Origin: Photobacterium sp. TLY01
Lineage (GTDB): Bacteria; Pseudomonadota; Gammaproteobacteria; Enterobacterales; Vibrionaceae
DNA: 64,000 nt
NCBI RefSeq assembly: GCF_021432065.1
Contig: NZ_CP090364.1
Coordinates: forward strand, 1,874,601 to 1,938,600
Reading direction: 5' to 3'
This document shows, piece by piece, positions 8,729 to 18,388 of this stretch. The notes under the pieces were generated by a model that was given only the letters and a program-made list of their open reading frames with translations, was not told where the DNA came from and did not search any database. The translations under genes were made by a program, and so were the position numbers. Position 1 is the first letter of the stretch. Each line of letters begins with the position of its first letter.

Positions 8729-9247
8729 TCAGCTCAGCCAGATCCTTGCCAGTAAGCCCGGTGGTGTGGTGATGCCACTGGTGATAAAAGTGACCTTGCC
8801 ATCACGGACAATGAACACGGTTGGCGTAAACGCCACACCCCATTCCCGGCCCAGCACATTTTTTTCATCATTCACATTCTGAAAATCCAGCCCTTTATGG
8901 GCAAAATACTGCTGCAGCTTTTGATCAGTACCGGAGGTCAGAGAAATACCCACGGTTGGATAATACTGACTCAGCCAATTGACACTCGGGGTGACAAAGC
9001 GGCACACGCCGCACCAGGTGGCCCAAAAATACACCACCACAGGCTGCGCTTGACTGAGCGCCGCGATATCAACCGGCTCACCCTGTATATCCAGCGCTTG
9101 CAGGGTAAAAGGCGCGTCATCTGGCACGGACTGGCTCCGCCAGAGATCGACTCCGACGGAAACGACTGTCAGCAGCACAGTAAAAAAGAGGATTTCTTTC
9201 AGCCACTTTTGCCATTTCCCCGGGCGTTTTTCGTTCTGTTCACTCAC
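8729..9247 (-). CDS. scsD: ScsD-type membrane-anchored thioredoxin-like protein
   Basis: Protein of 172 residues, TlpA/DsbE-like. One N-terminal TM anchor (about 18-36), then a periplasmic thioredoxin fold with the redox motif WATWCGVC (C79, C82) and a cis-Pro loop in FTPTVFIV. It should take electrons from ScsB and act on oxidised or copper-damaged periplasmic thiols. The GTG at 9247 is preferred because GGGAGGA sits 8 nt upstream; the earlier ATG at 9280 would overlap scsB and has no ribosome site. Last gene of the scs operon, separated from scsB by 4 nt. Confidence 0.85.
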   Translation of the reverse strand: MSEQNEKRPGKWQKWLKEILFFTVLLTVVSVGVDLWRSQSVPDDAPFTLQALDIQGEPVDIAALSQAQPVVVYFWATWCGVCRFVTPSVNWLSQYYPTVGISLTSGTDQKLQQYFAHKGLDFQNVNDEKNVLGREWGVAFTPTVFIVRDGKVTFITSGITTPPGLLARIWLS

Positions 9248-9251
9248 TGGT

Positions 9252-11351
9252 TTATCCTCCCTGAGCCTGTTGAATGGCAAGCATCACATCCTCGCTGGTG
9301 TAAATCACAGGTAACGCAATCCCCTGAGGCGCACCCGGACCGTAAACAATATTAAATGGCACGCCAAACCGGCCATTGGCCTGCAAATAGGCAGTCACGG
9401 CATCATTCGGAATGGTCCAGTCTCCCTGCATTCGCACCAGACCGGGCTGCTGAATGGCGTCATAAACCGGTTGCTGCAGCAGAACGCGAACCTTGTTGGC
9501 TTTACAGGTGATGCACCAGTCTGCGGTTACATCGACAAATACGGTGTTGCCCTCGGCCACCTGCTGACTGATATCAGCAACATTCAGCGGCTGCCAGCTT
9601 GGCTCCGGCGGCAAAGGTGTCGCCCACTTAGCCGCGGTCAGACTGGCGGTGAGCAGGGCCGCAGCGCTGAACAGTAAAAACACGCTGCTCAGTACGCCCA
9701 CTGGCCTGCCGCCAAACACCTTGACCGAACGCCACACAATCAGGCTCATACCCGCAATCCCCGCCAGCCAGAGTAACCAGACAGGCCAGTGTGGTGCCAG
9801 CAGCGTCAGCAGCCATAGTGTTGTCGCCAGCATCATGAGCCCGAACAGGACTTTCATTTTGCCCATCCAGGCACCCGGCTTGGGTAACCATCGCACCATG
9901 AACGGGAACAAGGCAATCGCCATCCAGGGCAGTGCCATGCCCAGCCCCAGACCGGTAAAGATCACAGCCAGATTGCCCACACTGCCCGCCAGTGCAAAAG
10001 CGACCGCCGTACCGAGAAACGGCGCGGAACAGGGCGTGGCAAGGAAAGTAGCAAACATGCCTTGCGCATAGTGCCCGGCATAGCCTTTGCCGCCTTTGGT
10101 GCCGAGCCAGGTATTGATACCCGACGGCAGGCTGATGGTGAACAACCCCAGCATATTGGCACCAAACATGAAGGTCACCAGGACCATCACGGCAAGGAAG
10201 GCCCCGCTCTGGAACTGGATCCCCCAGCCGATAGCCTGACCAGACAGCTTCAGCGCCACCAGTGCCAGTGCAATCAGCCAGAATGCGCTGATGATCCCGC
10301 CGGCCGAGGCCAGAAACTGCAGTCGGATTTGTCGCTTTTCCTGCTTTTCTGCTGTCAGCACAGTCGAGAGTTTCATCCCCAGCACCGGCAGCACGCACGG
10401 CATGATATTGAGGATCAGCCCGCCCAGCAGTGCCAGGCCGAACATCACCAGCAAACCATGACCTGTCTGAGCGCTCATGATGCCGCTTTGCACCTGGACA
10501 CTGTGCTCAGACAGCACCGCATTGTCTGTCACGGTGACCGTGAGCGCTTGCTGGGCGAGATCCGGCTGACCGAACCAGCTCGACACGCCTATCTGCGCCG
10601 TCAGGGTTTCCCCCGCTATGCTGATGTCCGGACGCGAGAAATGGCTGTCTCTGACCGCATCAGAATCGCCATCAATGAACAGATCAGGCTTGTCCCAGCC
10701 TTGTGCATTGCTCAACACCAGTTGCAGTGTGCTTTGGTCCGCATCCCAGATCGCAGACTCGATCACTGCCAGCGAAGAGGCTTGCGGCACAGTGCTCAAC
10801 GCTTGCGCATAGCGGCGCATGTCAGGCTCTGAAGGGGTCAGCTTGGATGGAATAAAGGACAAATCAATCGGATAATCGGTGATCACACAGACCGTCGAGC
10901 ACGAAGACAGACTCAGAGTCGCCAGCAAAATCACTGGCTGAGAAAAATCTTCCGTCTTGATGGTCATCGGAAAAATGACATCCTCAGCATAGCCGATGGT
11001 TTCCACACCGAGTACGTCATACCTTTGCGGCACAGGCCACTGCCAGTCCAGCTCAGCAATATTCGCTGAATCCTGCCAGTTGATGCTGGGTGCCACGCCC
11101 CCTTCTCCGGGAGAGCGCCAGTAGGTTTTCCAGCCCGGTTGCAAGCGCACTTCCAGATAGCCAGCCACAGTGCCATTCGCAGCATCTGTCTGCCCGGTTA
11201 ACACAAAACGTGTTTCAACCGGCGGATGATGAGGGTCGCTCAGCCAGCCCGTAGTGACAACTGATGCCTGGGCAACAGACATCCACAACAGGCACATCCA
11301 TAGCCCGCTGCTTGCCAGCCATTTGATGGTCAATCTTTGATTTTTTTGCAT
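9252..11351 (-). CDS. scsB: ScsB, DsbD-family protein-disulfide reductase
   Basis: Transmembrane electron carrier of 699 residues. Order: signal peptide; large periplasmic alpha region (to about residue 290) with a cysteine pair in SSCSTVC near 155-160; eight-TM beta domain with the two redox cysteines in NIMPCVLPVLGMK (about 319) and ATPCSAPFLGTA (about 440); C-terminal thioredoxin domain with DWCITCKANK (about 612). All three redox centres of a DsbD-type relay are present, so it can move electrons from cytoplasmic thioredoxin to periplasmic partners. In Salmonella the scs (suppressor of copper sensitivity) locus links this relay to copper tolerance. Confidence 0.93.
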   Translation of the reverse strand: MQKNQRLTIKWLASSGLWMCLLWMSVAQASVVTTGWLSDPHHPPVETRFVLTGQTDAANGTVAGYLEVRLQPGWKTYWRSPGEGGVAPSINWQDSANIAELDWQWPVPQRYDVLGVETIGYAEDVIFPMTIKTEDFSQPVILLATLSLSSCSTVCVITDYPIDLSFIPSKLTPSEPDMRRYAQALSTVPQASSLAVIESAIWDADQSTLQLVLSNAQGWDKPDLFIDGDSDAVRDSHFSRPDISIAGETLTAQIGVSSWFGQPDLAQQALTVTVTDNAVLSEHSVQVQSGIMSAQTGHGLLVMFGLALLGGLILNIMPCVLPVLGMKLSTVLTAEKQEKRQIRLQFLASAGGIISAFWLIALALVALKLSGQAIGWGIQFQSGAFLAVMVLVTFMFGANMLGLFTISLPSGINTWLGTKGGKGYAGHYAQGMFATFLATPCSAPFLGTAVAFALAGSVGNLAVIFTGLGLGMALPWMAIALFPFMVRWLPKPGAWMGKMKVLFGLMMLATTLWLLTLLAPHWPVWLLWLAGIAGMSLIVWRSVKVFGGRPVGVLSSVFLLFSAAALLTASLTAAKWATPLPPEPSWQPLNVADISQQVAEGNTVFVDVTADWCITCKANKVRVLLQQPVYDAIQQPGLVRMQGDWTIPNDAVTAYLQANGRFGVPFNIVYGPGAPQGIALPVIYTSEDVMLAIQQAQGG

Positions 11352-11411
11352 TGTTTTTCCTAAGTAATAAATACACAGACTTTTTTGGCATCACGCCAGG
11401 TCGCCTGTGTG

Positions 11412-11792
11412 TCATTCCCGGAAAATACACAGTGTCAGGTGAATACGCCTTTTGGGGACTTTCGGATCGCGGGACGGGGGCGGAGACAGGCAGCCTGTAC
11501 CGAACAGACCGGCCAGCATCAGCGTCAGTAACAAAATGGGGATCAGGAAGAGCGTATCAAGCTGCTGAAACTTCAGCTGCAGCAGCTGTTCCGATAAATC
11601 GCATTCAGAGGAATCTGCCGTTGCTTCATGTTCAGCCAAGTCACTCAAAGAAAGGATTTGCACGACTTCAACCGATTGATTCGGGCAAAGCGTCAGCACA
11701 GCCGTGTTTTTCGACAGACACACGAACACCACCCAGACGGTTAACAGTAACGCCCAGTGTGCTAAGGATTGTCGTCGGAAAAAATGCTGCAT
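11412..11792 (-). CDS. scsA: ScsA-like small membrane protein
   Basis: Protein of 126 residues, first gene of the scs operon, 60 bp ahead of scsB. It has an N-terminal TM segment (about 12-27), a cysteine- and acid-bearing loop, a second TM (LIPILLLTLMLAGLFGTGCL) and a basic, proline-containing C-terminal tail ending HLTLCIFRE. ScsA is the least characterised Scs component; the assignment rests on size, topology and position, not on a strong motif. Start at 11792 is the first ATG of the frame. Confidence 0.6.
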   Translation of the reverse strand: MQHFFRRQSLAHWALLLTVWVVFVCLSKNTAVLTLCPNQSVEVVQILSLSDLAEHEATADSSECDLSEQLLQLKFQQLDTLFLIPILLLTLMLAGLFGTGCLSPPPSRDPKVPKRRIHLTLCIFRE

Positions 11793-11837
11793 GATCGATT
11801 GTCTGTCCCGAAGCCTGACCCGTAAAACGCTGATACC

Positions 11838-11855
11838 GCTGACTTAGGTGTCAGC
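11838..11855. promoter_or_regulatory. Dyad upstream of scsA
   Basis: GCTGAC-TTAGGT-GTCAGC, 6-bp perfect arms with a 6-bp centre, 46 bp upstream of the scsA-like start codon. Possible operator; the regulator is unknown. It does not fit the CueR spacing. Confidence 0.35.
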
Positions 11856-11941
11856 CGTATTCAGATAAAAACAATAGGAAAATACCACGAAATCGCCTCA
11901 GGGAAACCTGCAGAATGTTACCAGGCATGTCCGGCTGATAC

Positions 11942-12331
11942 TTACATCGCCATATGCCCCATGCCCGTCTCATCTTTCGGATTCGGGCCATGTTCATTGG
12001 TGCCGGGCTGTCCCGCTCTGGCGAAGAAAAAGAGCAGGACAACAAAGCCGATGACCGGAATCAGGCTCAGCAACATCCACCAGCCAGACTTGCCAATATC
12101 ATGCAGGCGCCTGACCCCGACCGCAACAGAAGGGATCAATACTGCCAGCGAGTACACACCGCCCAGTAATCCTGTTCCTTCCCCTGTACCCGGTGTATTG
12201 AGCAGATTATCTACAATACCCAGCGCCAGCGTGATGACCAGGTTGATCAAAAAGAAATACCAGTACTCTTGTCGCTGCGCACGGCCTGTGAAGACCGCGT
12301 ACTTTCTGAGTGCGTACAAATACCAGTTCAT
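11942..12331 (-). CDS. DUF805 inner-membrane protein
   Basis: Protein of 129 residues of the DUF805 (YhaH/YhaI) family. The start MNWYLYALRKYAVFTGRAQR and the motif VGVRRLHDIGKSGWW are family hallmarks. Three to four TM helices fill residues about 25-105, and the tail is polar (NEHGPNPKDE). The family's function is unknown. The ATG at 12331 is chosen over an upstream ATG because GGGAG lies just before it and the family begins there. Confidence 0.9.
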   Translation of the reverse strand: MNWYLYALRKYAVFTGRAQRQEYWYFFLINLVITLALGIVDNLLNTPGTGEGTGLLGGVYSLAVLIPSVAVGVRRLHDIGKSGWWMLLSLIPVIGFVVLLFFFARAGQPGTNEHGPNPKDETGMGHMAM

Positions 12332-12613
12332 GCTCGCTCCCTTGGCTTGGAGGCTGTCAGGTAAATTTTGCAGGTGACCAGGGTCAGTTACACTCAAGTA
12401 TAGAGTCAGATCACAAATTTATAGTTTTTCTCTTTTGATAATCAGGAAAGCGATGGGGTTCACACCCTTCAAACAGAACGGTCCCTGCGCAGTTAAAGCT
12501 GAGATCAAGCGCAAAGTCTGTTCACTGTGACGCGCTACACTCAAAGTATCCTCATGATTCATCAATAGAAGAATCAGACGACTCCACTTTTTCGCCTACG
12601 AGCAAGGGCAACG

Positions 12614-15430
12614 ATGACTGACAACTATCAACAGCTGATCCAGCAACTCAGCACCTTCCTTGATGCCGGACAAATCATTACAGACGAAGCCAGACGCCTT
12701 GCCTATGGCACCGATGCCAGCTTTTACCGCCTGCTCCCAAAAATCGTGCTTCGCCTGCACAGTCAGCATGAAGTCATTGCGGTGATTCGCGCCTGTGCCG
12801 AGCTAAACATTCCCTACACCTATCGCGCAGCAGGCACCAGCCTGTCGGGACAGGCGGTCTCGGATTCGGTCCTGATCACTCTGAGTGATCAGTGGCGAGG
12901 GCATATCATTGAAGACAACGGGCTGAAAATTACCCTGCAACCGGGTGTAATCGGCGCGGATGCGAACCGCTATCTGGCCCCTTACGGACGTAAGATCGGA
13001 CCGGATCCCGCTTCCATCAATACCTGTAAAATTGGCGGGATCGCGGCCAACAATGCCAGCGGTATGTGCTGCGGTACAGCGCAGAACTCTTATCGCACCG
13101 TCGATGGCATGACAGTGATCCTGACCGACGGCACGGTCCTGAACACCCGCGATGAAGCCAGTAAAGCCGCATTCCGCCGCAGCCATGCCTCATTGCTCAG
13201 CGATTTGACAGAACTCAGGAAAGAGGTCGACACCAACCCGGCACTGAAAGATAAAATCCAGCATAAATACCGGCTCAAAAACACCACAGGTTACGCACTG
13301 AATGCGCTGACCGATTTCAGTGATCCGATAGATATTCTGGAGCATCTGATGATCGGCTCAGAAGGTACGCTGGGTTTTATTGCCGACATCACTTATAAGA
13401 CGGTTATCGAACACCCGCACAAGGCATCAAGTTTGCTGGTCTTCAGCACGATTGAACAAGCGAGTGAAGCCACGTCCATACTGGCAACCACACCGGTTTC
13501 CGCCGTCGAAATGATGGACGGCCGCGCCATGCGCTCTGTTGCCGATAAAGCGGGCATGCCCGAATTTATCGCTCATCTGGATCTGGAAGCCGCTGCCTTA
13601 CTGGTTGAAAGCCGGGCAAGTACCCACGACGAACTGCTCAGCCAGTGCGAGACCATCATGGCCAGTTTGTCTGCGTTTGCCGTCATTGCGTCTGTCCCTT
13701 TCACCTCTGAGCCGGCCACTGTCAATACCCTGTGGGCGATCCGCAAAGGCATGTTCCCCGCGGTGGGCGCGGTACGAGAAACCGGCACCACAGTCATCAT
13801 TGAAGATGTGGCTTTTCCTGTTGCGGATCTGGCTCAAGGTGTTCGTGATTTACAGGCTCTGTTTGCGCAGTTTCGTTATGACGAAGCCATTATTTTCGGC
13901 CATGCGCTGGAAGGTAATTTGCACTTTGTGTTCACCCAGGGGTTTGACGCGCAGAGTGAGATCGACCGCTACGGCGCTTTTATGGATGCTGTCGCCGAGT
14001 TGGTGGCCGTCAAGTATCAGGGTTCGCTGAAAGCCGAGCATGGCACCGGCCGCAATATGGCACCTTACGTCGAGCTGGAATGGGGCAAAGCCGGCTACCA
14101 GCTGATGCAGCGCATCAAGCGGCTGTTCGATCCGCAAGGGCTGCTGAATCCGGGCGTGATCATCAATGACGATCCGCACGCCCACCTGCGACACCTGAAA
14201 CCCATGCCTGCGGCCGACGATCTGGTGGATCGCTGTATAGAATGCGGATTTTGTGAGCCTGTTTGTCCGTCGCGGACCCTGTCCTTATCCCCGCGTCAGC
14301 GCATTGTGTTATACCGCGAGCTGCAACACCGCCGTCGCAATGGTGACACAGCCGGTGCAAAAGCACTGGACACTGTTTTCCAGTATCAGGGAATCGACAC
14401 CTGTGCGGCCACCGGGCTGTGTGCAGAACGCTGTCCGGTGGGGATTAACACAGGGGATCTCATCAAAAAACTGCGTACCGACAAATATCAGCGCTTTTTG
14501 CCGATTGCGCGCTGGACCGCCGATCATTTTGCTACCACAACCCGCTTAATAAAAACCGGGCTGGGTATGGCGCAGTCTGCACAGTCTCTGCTTGGTGAGC
14601 ACAGAATGACAGCGCTCAGCGACACGGCCAGACGCTGGAGTCACAATCGCACACCGCAATGGCTGCCCGAGTTGCCGACAATCAATCACCATCAATTAAC
14701 GGAAAGCGGCAACAGTCAGGCCCACGGCGAGAAAAAAGTGGTGTACCTGCCCACCTGTGCCAGTCGTACGATGGGTCAGCAGCCAGATAACCCCGATCAG
14801 CGCCCGCTGACCGAGGTGACACTGTCACTCATCACAAAAGCCGGGTTTGATGTTGTTATCCCTCAGGCGCCCAACGATCTCTGTTGTGGGATGCCCTACG
14901 ACAGCAAGGGGATGACCGAGCCTGCCGCGCAGAAAAGCCAGCAGCTGGAAGAAGCACTCTGGCAAGCCAGCGAACAGGGTAAATACCCGATTCTGATTGA
15001 TGCCAGCCCCTGCGCTAAACGCAGCGTGGAAAGTTTCAGCCGGCTGATGAATATTGTCGAGCCCGTAGGACTGGTGCTGCATTATCTGCTGCCCTATCTG
15101 GAGCTGAAACGTCTGCATGAAACGGTCATGCTGCATGTCACCTGCAGCAGCCGCAAGATGGGGCTTGAAAATGACATGCTGGAACTGGCCAAAGCCTGTG
15201 CCAGCACAGTGATTGTACCCGAGCACATTCAGTGCTGTGGCTGGGCGGGCGATAAAGGGTTCAGCGTGCCTGAACTGAATGCAGCCTCGCTGGAACCCTT
15301 GAAAGATCAGGTTCCGCCGGACTGCCGGCGTGGTTTCAGCAACAGCCGTACCTGCGAAATCGGCCTCTCGCACCACAGTGGCGTGCCTTATCAGTCGATA
15401 TTGTATCTGGTAGATGAAGTCGCTCGTTGA
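12614..15430 (+). CDS. FAD- and Fe-S-containing D-lactate (2-hydroxyacid) dehydrogenase, Dld-II-like
   Basis: Membrane-associated, quinone-linked oxidoreductase of 938 residues that fuses a GlcD-like half to a GlcF-like half. FAD-binding domain: YRAAGTSLSGQA (about 74-85), KIGGIAANNASGMCCG (about 139-154) and IGSEGTLGFI. Substrate/FAD C-domain: HALEGNLHFVF and KAEHGTGRN (about 475). Fe-S domain: CIECGFCEPVCP (about 541) and CAATGLCAERCPVG (about 597), eight cysteines for two 4Fe-4S clusters. Then paired CCG motifs (CCGMPYD about 757, CCGWAGDKG about 874). Size and layout match Shewanella Dld-II; E. coli YdiJ is a longer relative. D-lactate is the most likely substrate, D-2-hydroxyglutarate an alternative. 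AAGGGC precedes the ATG. Confidence 0.87.
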   Translation: MTDNYQQLIQQLSTFLDAGQIITDEARRLAYGTDASFYRLLPKIVLRLHSQHEVIAVIRACAELNIPYTYRAAGTSLSGQAVSDSVLITLSDQWRGHIIEDNGLKITLQPGVIGADANRYLAPYGRKIGPDPASINTCKIGGIAANNASGMCCGTAQNSYRTVDGMTVILTDGTVLNTRDEASKAAFRRSHASLLSDLTELRKEVDTNPALKDKIQHKYRLKNTTGYALNALTDFSDPIDILEHLMIGSEGTLGFIADITYKTVIEHPHKASSLLVFSTIEQASEATSILATTPVSAVEMMDGRAMRSVADKAGMPEFIAHLDLEAAALLVESRASTHDELLSQCETIMASLSAFAVIASVPFTSEPATVNTLWAIRKGMFPAVGAVRETGTTVIIEDVAFPVADLAQGVRDLQALFAQFRYDEAIIFGHALEGNLHFVFTQGFDAQSEIDRYGAFMDAVAELVAVKYQGSLKAEHGTGRNMAPYVELEWGKAGYQLMQRIKRLFDPQGLLNPGVIINDDPHAHLRHLKPMPAADDLVDRCIECGFCEPVCPSRTLSLSPRQRIVLYRELQHRRRNGDTAGAKALDTVFQYQGIDTCAATGLCAERCPVGINTGDLIKKLRTDKYQRFLPIARWTADHFATTTRLIKTGLGMAQSAQSLLGEHRMTALSDTARRWSHNRTPQWLPELPTINHHQLTESGNSQAHGEKKVVYLPTCASRTMGQQPDNPDQRPLTEVTLSLITKAGFDVVIPQAPNDLCCGMPYDSKGMTEPAAQKSQQLEEALWQASEQGKYPILIDASPCAKRSVESFSRLMNIVEPVGLVLHYLLPYLELKRLHETVMLHVTCSSRKMGLENDMLELAKACASTVIVPEHIQCCGWAGDKGFSVPELNAASLEPLKDQVPPDCRRGFSNSRTCEIGLSHHSGVPYQSILYLVDEVAR

Positions 15431-15587
15431 CTAGTACACAATCGGCGAATACGCAATCAAGACGACCTAGTGTGTTGATGCAGATATTCAATCGTGTTAA
15501 CCCGAACCCAGATCTCAGCATTAAGACAGAAAAAGCCAGCCGCTGACACTACTATAAAGAGGCCTTTAGGTCTTACATTGCACGAAA

Positions 15588-15617
15588 AAACCCGCCAATA
15601 ATGGTATTGGCGGGTTT
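15588..15617. terminator. Bidirectional terminator
   Basis: Perfect 13-bp stem (AAACCCGCCAATA / TATTGGCGGGTTT) with loop ATGG between the convergent dehydrogenase and chemoreceptor genes. A and T runs on both sides allow use from either direction. Confidence 0.85.
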
Positions 15618-15673
15618 CTTATTTTATCTGCTTTCAAGACGTTGCGTTTTTTCTTTGCGTTATCTCCGCTTCT

Positions 15674-17338
15674 TCAGCTGGCCTTGATACTGTAACCTGC
15701 ACTCGCGTTAGCGACCTGAAAAAAGCTGACCTGCTCAACCACTTCCTGACTGACACGGTGCATGTCATCGCTGCATTGTACGGTTTCCGAGGCAATGGAT
15801 GAGGTCTTGTCCGACAGCGCCTGGACCGTATGAATATTCTGGCTGATATCGGCGGCAACCGCGCTCTGCTCTTCTGCTGCCGTCGCAATCTGCTGCGTCT
15901 GCTCATTGACCTGATTGATCATACTCATGATGTCAGCCAGGAGCTGATTGGTTTCCGACATCCGGGCTTCGGCCTGATCGGCCTCTGTGGTGCTGTCTGC
16001 CATCATATCGACCGCACTGCTGCAGGCTTGCTGTAGCTGGGACAGCATCTGCTCAATTTCATTCACCGAGGTTTGTGAGCGCTGTGCCAGCCCGCGCACT
16101 TCATCCGCTACAACCGCAAAACCACGCCCCTGCTCACCAGCACGGGCCGCTTCAATCGCTGCGTTCAACGCCAGCAGATTTGTCTGTTCGGCAATTCCGC
16201 GAATCACTTCCAGAATACTCTCAATTTTACGGGATTCACCCTGCAACTCGTTCACCACCCCCGAGGTATCTTGCAAAGTGGCAACCAACCGCTGAACCAC
16301 AGACTGGGTGTGCTCAGAAGATTCAATGCCTCTTTCCGCCAGTTCCATCATCTGATCCGATGCTCTGGCTGAATCTGAGGTATTGACCGCAATACTCTTG
16401 CTGGTGGTTGAAAGCTCTTCAATCGCCGTCACGGCCTGAATGGTGTGCTCTGATACCTCTCCTGCCGCAACCTGAATATTGTTGTTGGCATCCTGCAGAA
16501 TGCGGCTGTTTTCAGTCACCAGGGTACTGGAACGCACGATGCCTTCAACGGTACTGTTCAGACGGTTGACCGTGCTGTCAATGGCGCTGCTCAGCTGGGC
16601 CACTTCGTCTGTCCCTTTCACATTGGACAGTACATCCAGATGACCGCTGGCCAGAGCTTCGGCCGTGGCCTTCACCCGGCTGATACCGCCAACCAGACCC
16701 CGCGCAATCCAGTGACTCAATCCAAACGCAATCAGCACCGCCAGAATAATGGAGACGTAAAAAACAGTATTAGCGGTTTTAATCGACTGCAAGGTGTCCT
16801 GATTGGCCTGGATTGCCATCTCAGCGCTGGCCTGCTGAATCTTATCGAACTGCAGGTTCAGGGCTTCATAACTGTCTACAAAGGCTCTGAATACAGGGTA
16901 AGGTGCCTGATGATTGGGTGCCGATTCCATATCCGACACAAACTGATGGGTATTCGCCTGATAAACAGACAGCTTCTGCTCAAAGTCGGCCAGCAGTTGA
17001 GGATCACCGCTATAGTCTTGCTTCAGCTCTTTCACCAGGTCTGGGGTGATCGCACTGTTTTTATCAACAATCGCATTAAATTCGGGTACTTGCTCATACA
17101 AACCCAGCAGATACACAACCTGCAAGCCCCGCACGTTTCCGATAATATCGGCCTGCGCCTGGCGAATCTGGCTGATCAATTGCGAGACTTTGTAGTTATG
17201 CTGGTAAAACTCACTGAAATTACTGCCAATGCGGTCATTGGCTGATTTAATGAATAACATTGCAATCACGAACATCAGTGAAACTGCACCACCTAAAACC
17301 AGAATTTTATTGCGGATTGATAAATGACTAAGCTGCAT
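15674..17338 (-). CDS. Methyl-accepting chemotaxis protein
   Basis: Transmembrane chemoreceptor of 554 residues. TM1 at about 10-30, a periplasmic helical sensor of about 160 residues, TM2 near 195-212, a HAMP domain ([20 protein letters not shown]), and a cytoplasmic signalling domain with the highly conserved hairpin [20 protein letters not shown] near 375-395. It signals to CheA/CheW. No terminal CheR-tether pentapeptide is seen at the C terminus (SAGYSIKAS). The ligand cannot be predicted. The ATG at 17338 (GGGGCG upstream) is preferred; the upstream frame extension lacks membrane-protein character. Confidence 0.92.
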   Translation of the reverse strand: MQLSHLSIRNKILVLGGAVSLMFVIAMLFIKSANDRIGSNFSEFYQHNYKVSQLISQIRQAQADIIGNVRGLQVVYLLGLYEQVPEFNAIVDKNSAITPDLVKELKQDYSGDPQLLADFEQKLSVYQANTHQFVSDMESAPNHQAPYPVFRAFVDSYEALNLQFDKIQQASAEMAIQANQDTLQSIKTANTVFYVSIILAVLIAFGLSHWIARGLVGGISRVKATAEALASGHLDVLSNVKGTDEVAQLSSAIDSTVNRLNSTVEGIVRSSTLVTENSRILQDANNNIQVAAGEVSEHTIQAVTAIEELSTTSKSIAVNTSDSARASDQMMELAERGIESSEHTQSVVQRLVATLQDTSGVVNELQGESRKIESILEVIRGIAEQTNLLALNAAIEAARAGEQGRGFAVVADEVRGLAQRSQTSVNEIEQMLSQLQQACSSAVDMMADSTTEADQAEARMSETNQLLADIMSMINQVNEQTQQIATAAEEQSAVAADISQNIHTVQALSDKTSSIASETVQCSDDMHRVSQEVVEQVSFFQVANASAGYSIKAS

Positions 17339-17481
17339 TGACGCGCCCCAACAACGATTTGATGTAATTTTGTCCTCACTATTCACAAAAAGAAAAATAA
17401 AGGCAAATAAATGCCACAAGGGAATGACAGAATGTCACTCAAGCTCAAATTTTTGCATAAATATTACGAATAAATTTAATT

Positions 17482-17497
17482 TTGACTTGCAAGTCAA
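17482..17497. promoter_or_regulatory. Perfect 16-bp palindrome upstream of the chemoreceptor gene
   Basis: TTGACTTGCAAGTCAA, with no mismatches, in AT-rich DNA 144 bp ahead of the chemoreceptor start. A likely operator or overlapping promoter element; no regulator is assigned. Confidence 0.4.
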
Positions 17498-17558
17498 CCC
17501 AAAAACCCCTTAATGAATTTCATGCCCTGAATAATTAAACTTATGCAACGGAGACATA

Positions 17559-17580
17559 AAAGCCGCAGGCATGCGGCTTT
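17559..17580 (-). terminator. Terminator of the THxN PEP-CTERM gene
   Basis: Stem AAAGCCGCA / TGCGGCTTT with loop GGCA, 26 bp past the stop codon, with a T run following on the minus strand. Confidence 0.75.
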
Positions 17581-17605
17581 CTGTGCGGCTCGGATCAATG
17601 CAGTC

Positions 17606-18388
17606 TCAGGTGTTCCGACGCTTTCTTCTGCGAATCATACCGAGACCAGCCAGCATGGTGCCCAGGATGGCTACGCTGGCTGGTTCGGGGACAGGCACCT
17701 CAGTCAGGGCTGAAATATTGGCCTGAATGAAGGCCTGATTCGTGCTTTGCTCCACGGTTTCAAACCTATCGGCAAAGACGCCGTCAACCAGAAACCCCTG
17801 AATATTCAACGTATATTTGATGCCGTTGACCGTTGTGACATCAGTGAACTGCGAGGTGGAAACCGTAATAATGTCGGCACAACCGTTCACGTTCACCCCA
17901 ACGCCATTCGCTTCCCCGTTTGCGCAGGGATCCGCGCTGTTGCTGGTCTCGTTATGGGTAAAGTTAAACACAAACTGCACATCTATCGGGGTACCGCCAT
18001 CGATAGTCACGGTTGTATTCAACTGCAAGTCGACACTTTGCAGGCTGGCACCTGTACTCAGAATGACATTATTTAGATGGGTAAAGGTGCCCAACTGAAA
18101 ATCATCGCTGGTGCCGGTATCCGTATCAAAGGTGGTGTCGAAGCTGTTGACAGACGAAAAGTCATAACCGCTCTGCGGACCCGAAGACGGCGATGGCAAC
18201 CCCCAGCGCAACATCGGGTTATCCGAAGTATTGCCGATCGTCACGGGCTGCCCACTGCCTGAATCTGCCACGGCGTTCACCCAGGAACCGGTAAAGGCGC
18301 CAAACTCCACAGTGACTAATGCGGCGTTGACATGGGCACTTGCCAGCAGCGCCAGACTGAACATCGTTATTTTTGTCACAGGTTTCAT
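17606..18388 (-). CDS. THxN-family PEP-CTERM exported protein
   Basis: Secreted protein of 260 residues. Signal peptide (1-22, ending HVNA-A), a beta-rich body with the NFTHNETSN signature of THxN-type proteins, and a C-terminal PEP-CTERM sorting tag: VPEPASVAILG, a hydrophobic helix and a basic end RRRKRRNT. The tag is normally processed by an exosortase and links such proteins to surface or biofilm matrix; no exosortase is in the window. Start at 18388 fits the signal peptide and has GGGGGTG upstream. The body function is unknown. Confidence 0.87.
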   Translation of the reverse strand: MKPVTKITMFSLALLASAHVNAALVTVEFGAFTGSWVNAVADSGSGQPVTIGNTSDNPMLRWGLPSPSSGPQSGYDFSSVNSFDTTFDTDTGTSDDFQLGTFTHLNNVILSTGASLQSVDLQLNTTVTIDGGTPIDVQFVFNFTHNETSNSADPCANGEANGVGVNVNGCADIITVSTSQFTDVTTVNGIKYTLNIQGFLVDGVFADRFETVEQSTNQAFIQANISALTEVPVPEPASVAILGTMLAGLGMIRRRKRRNT

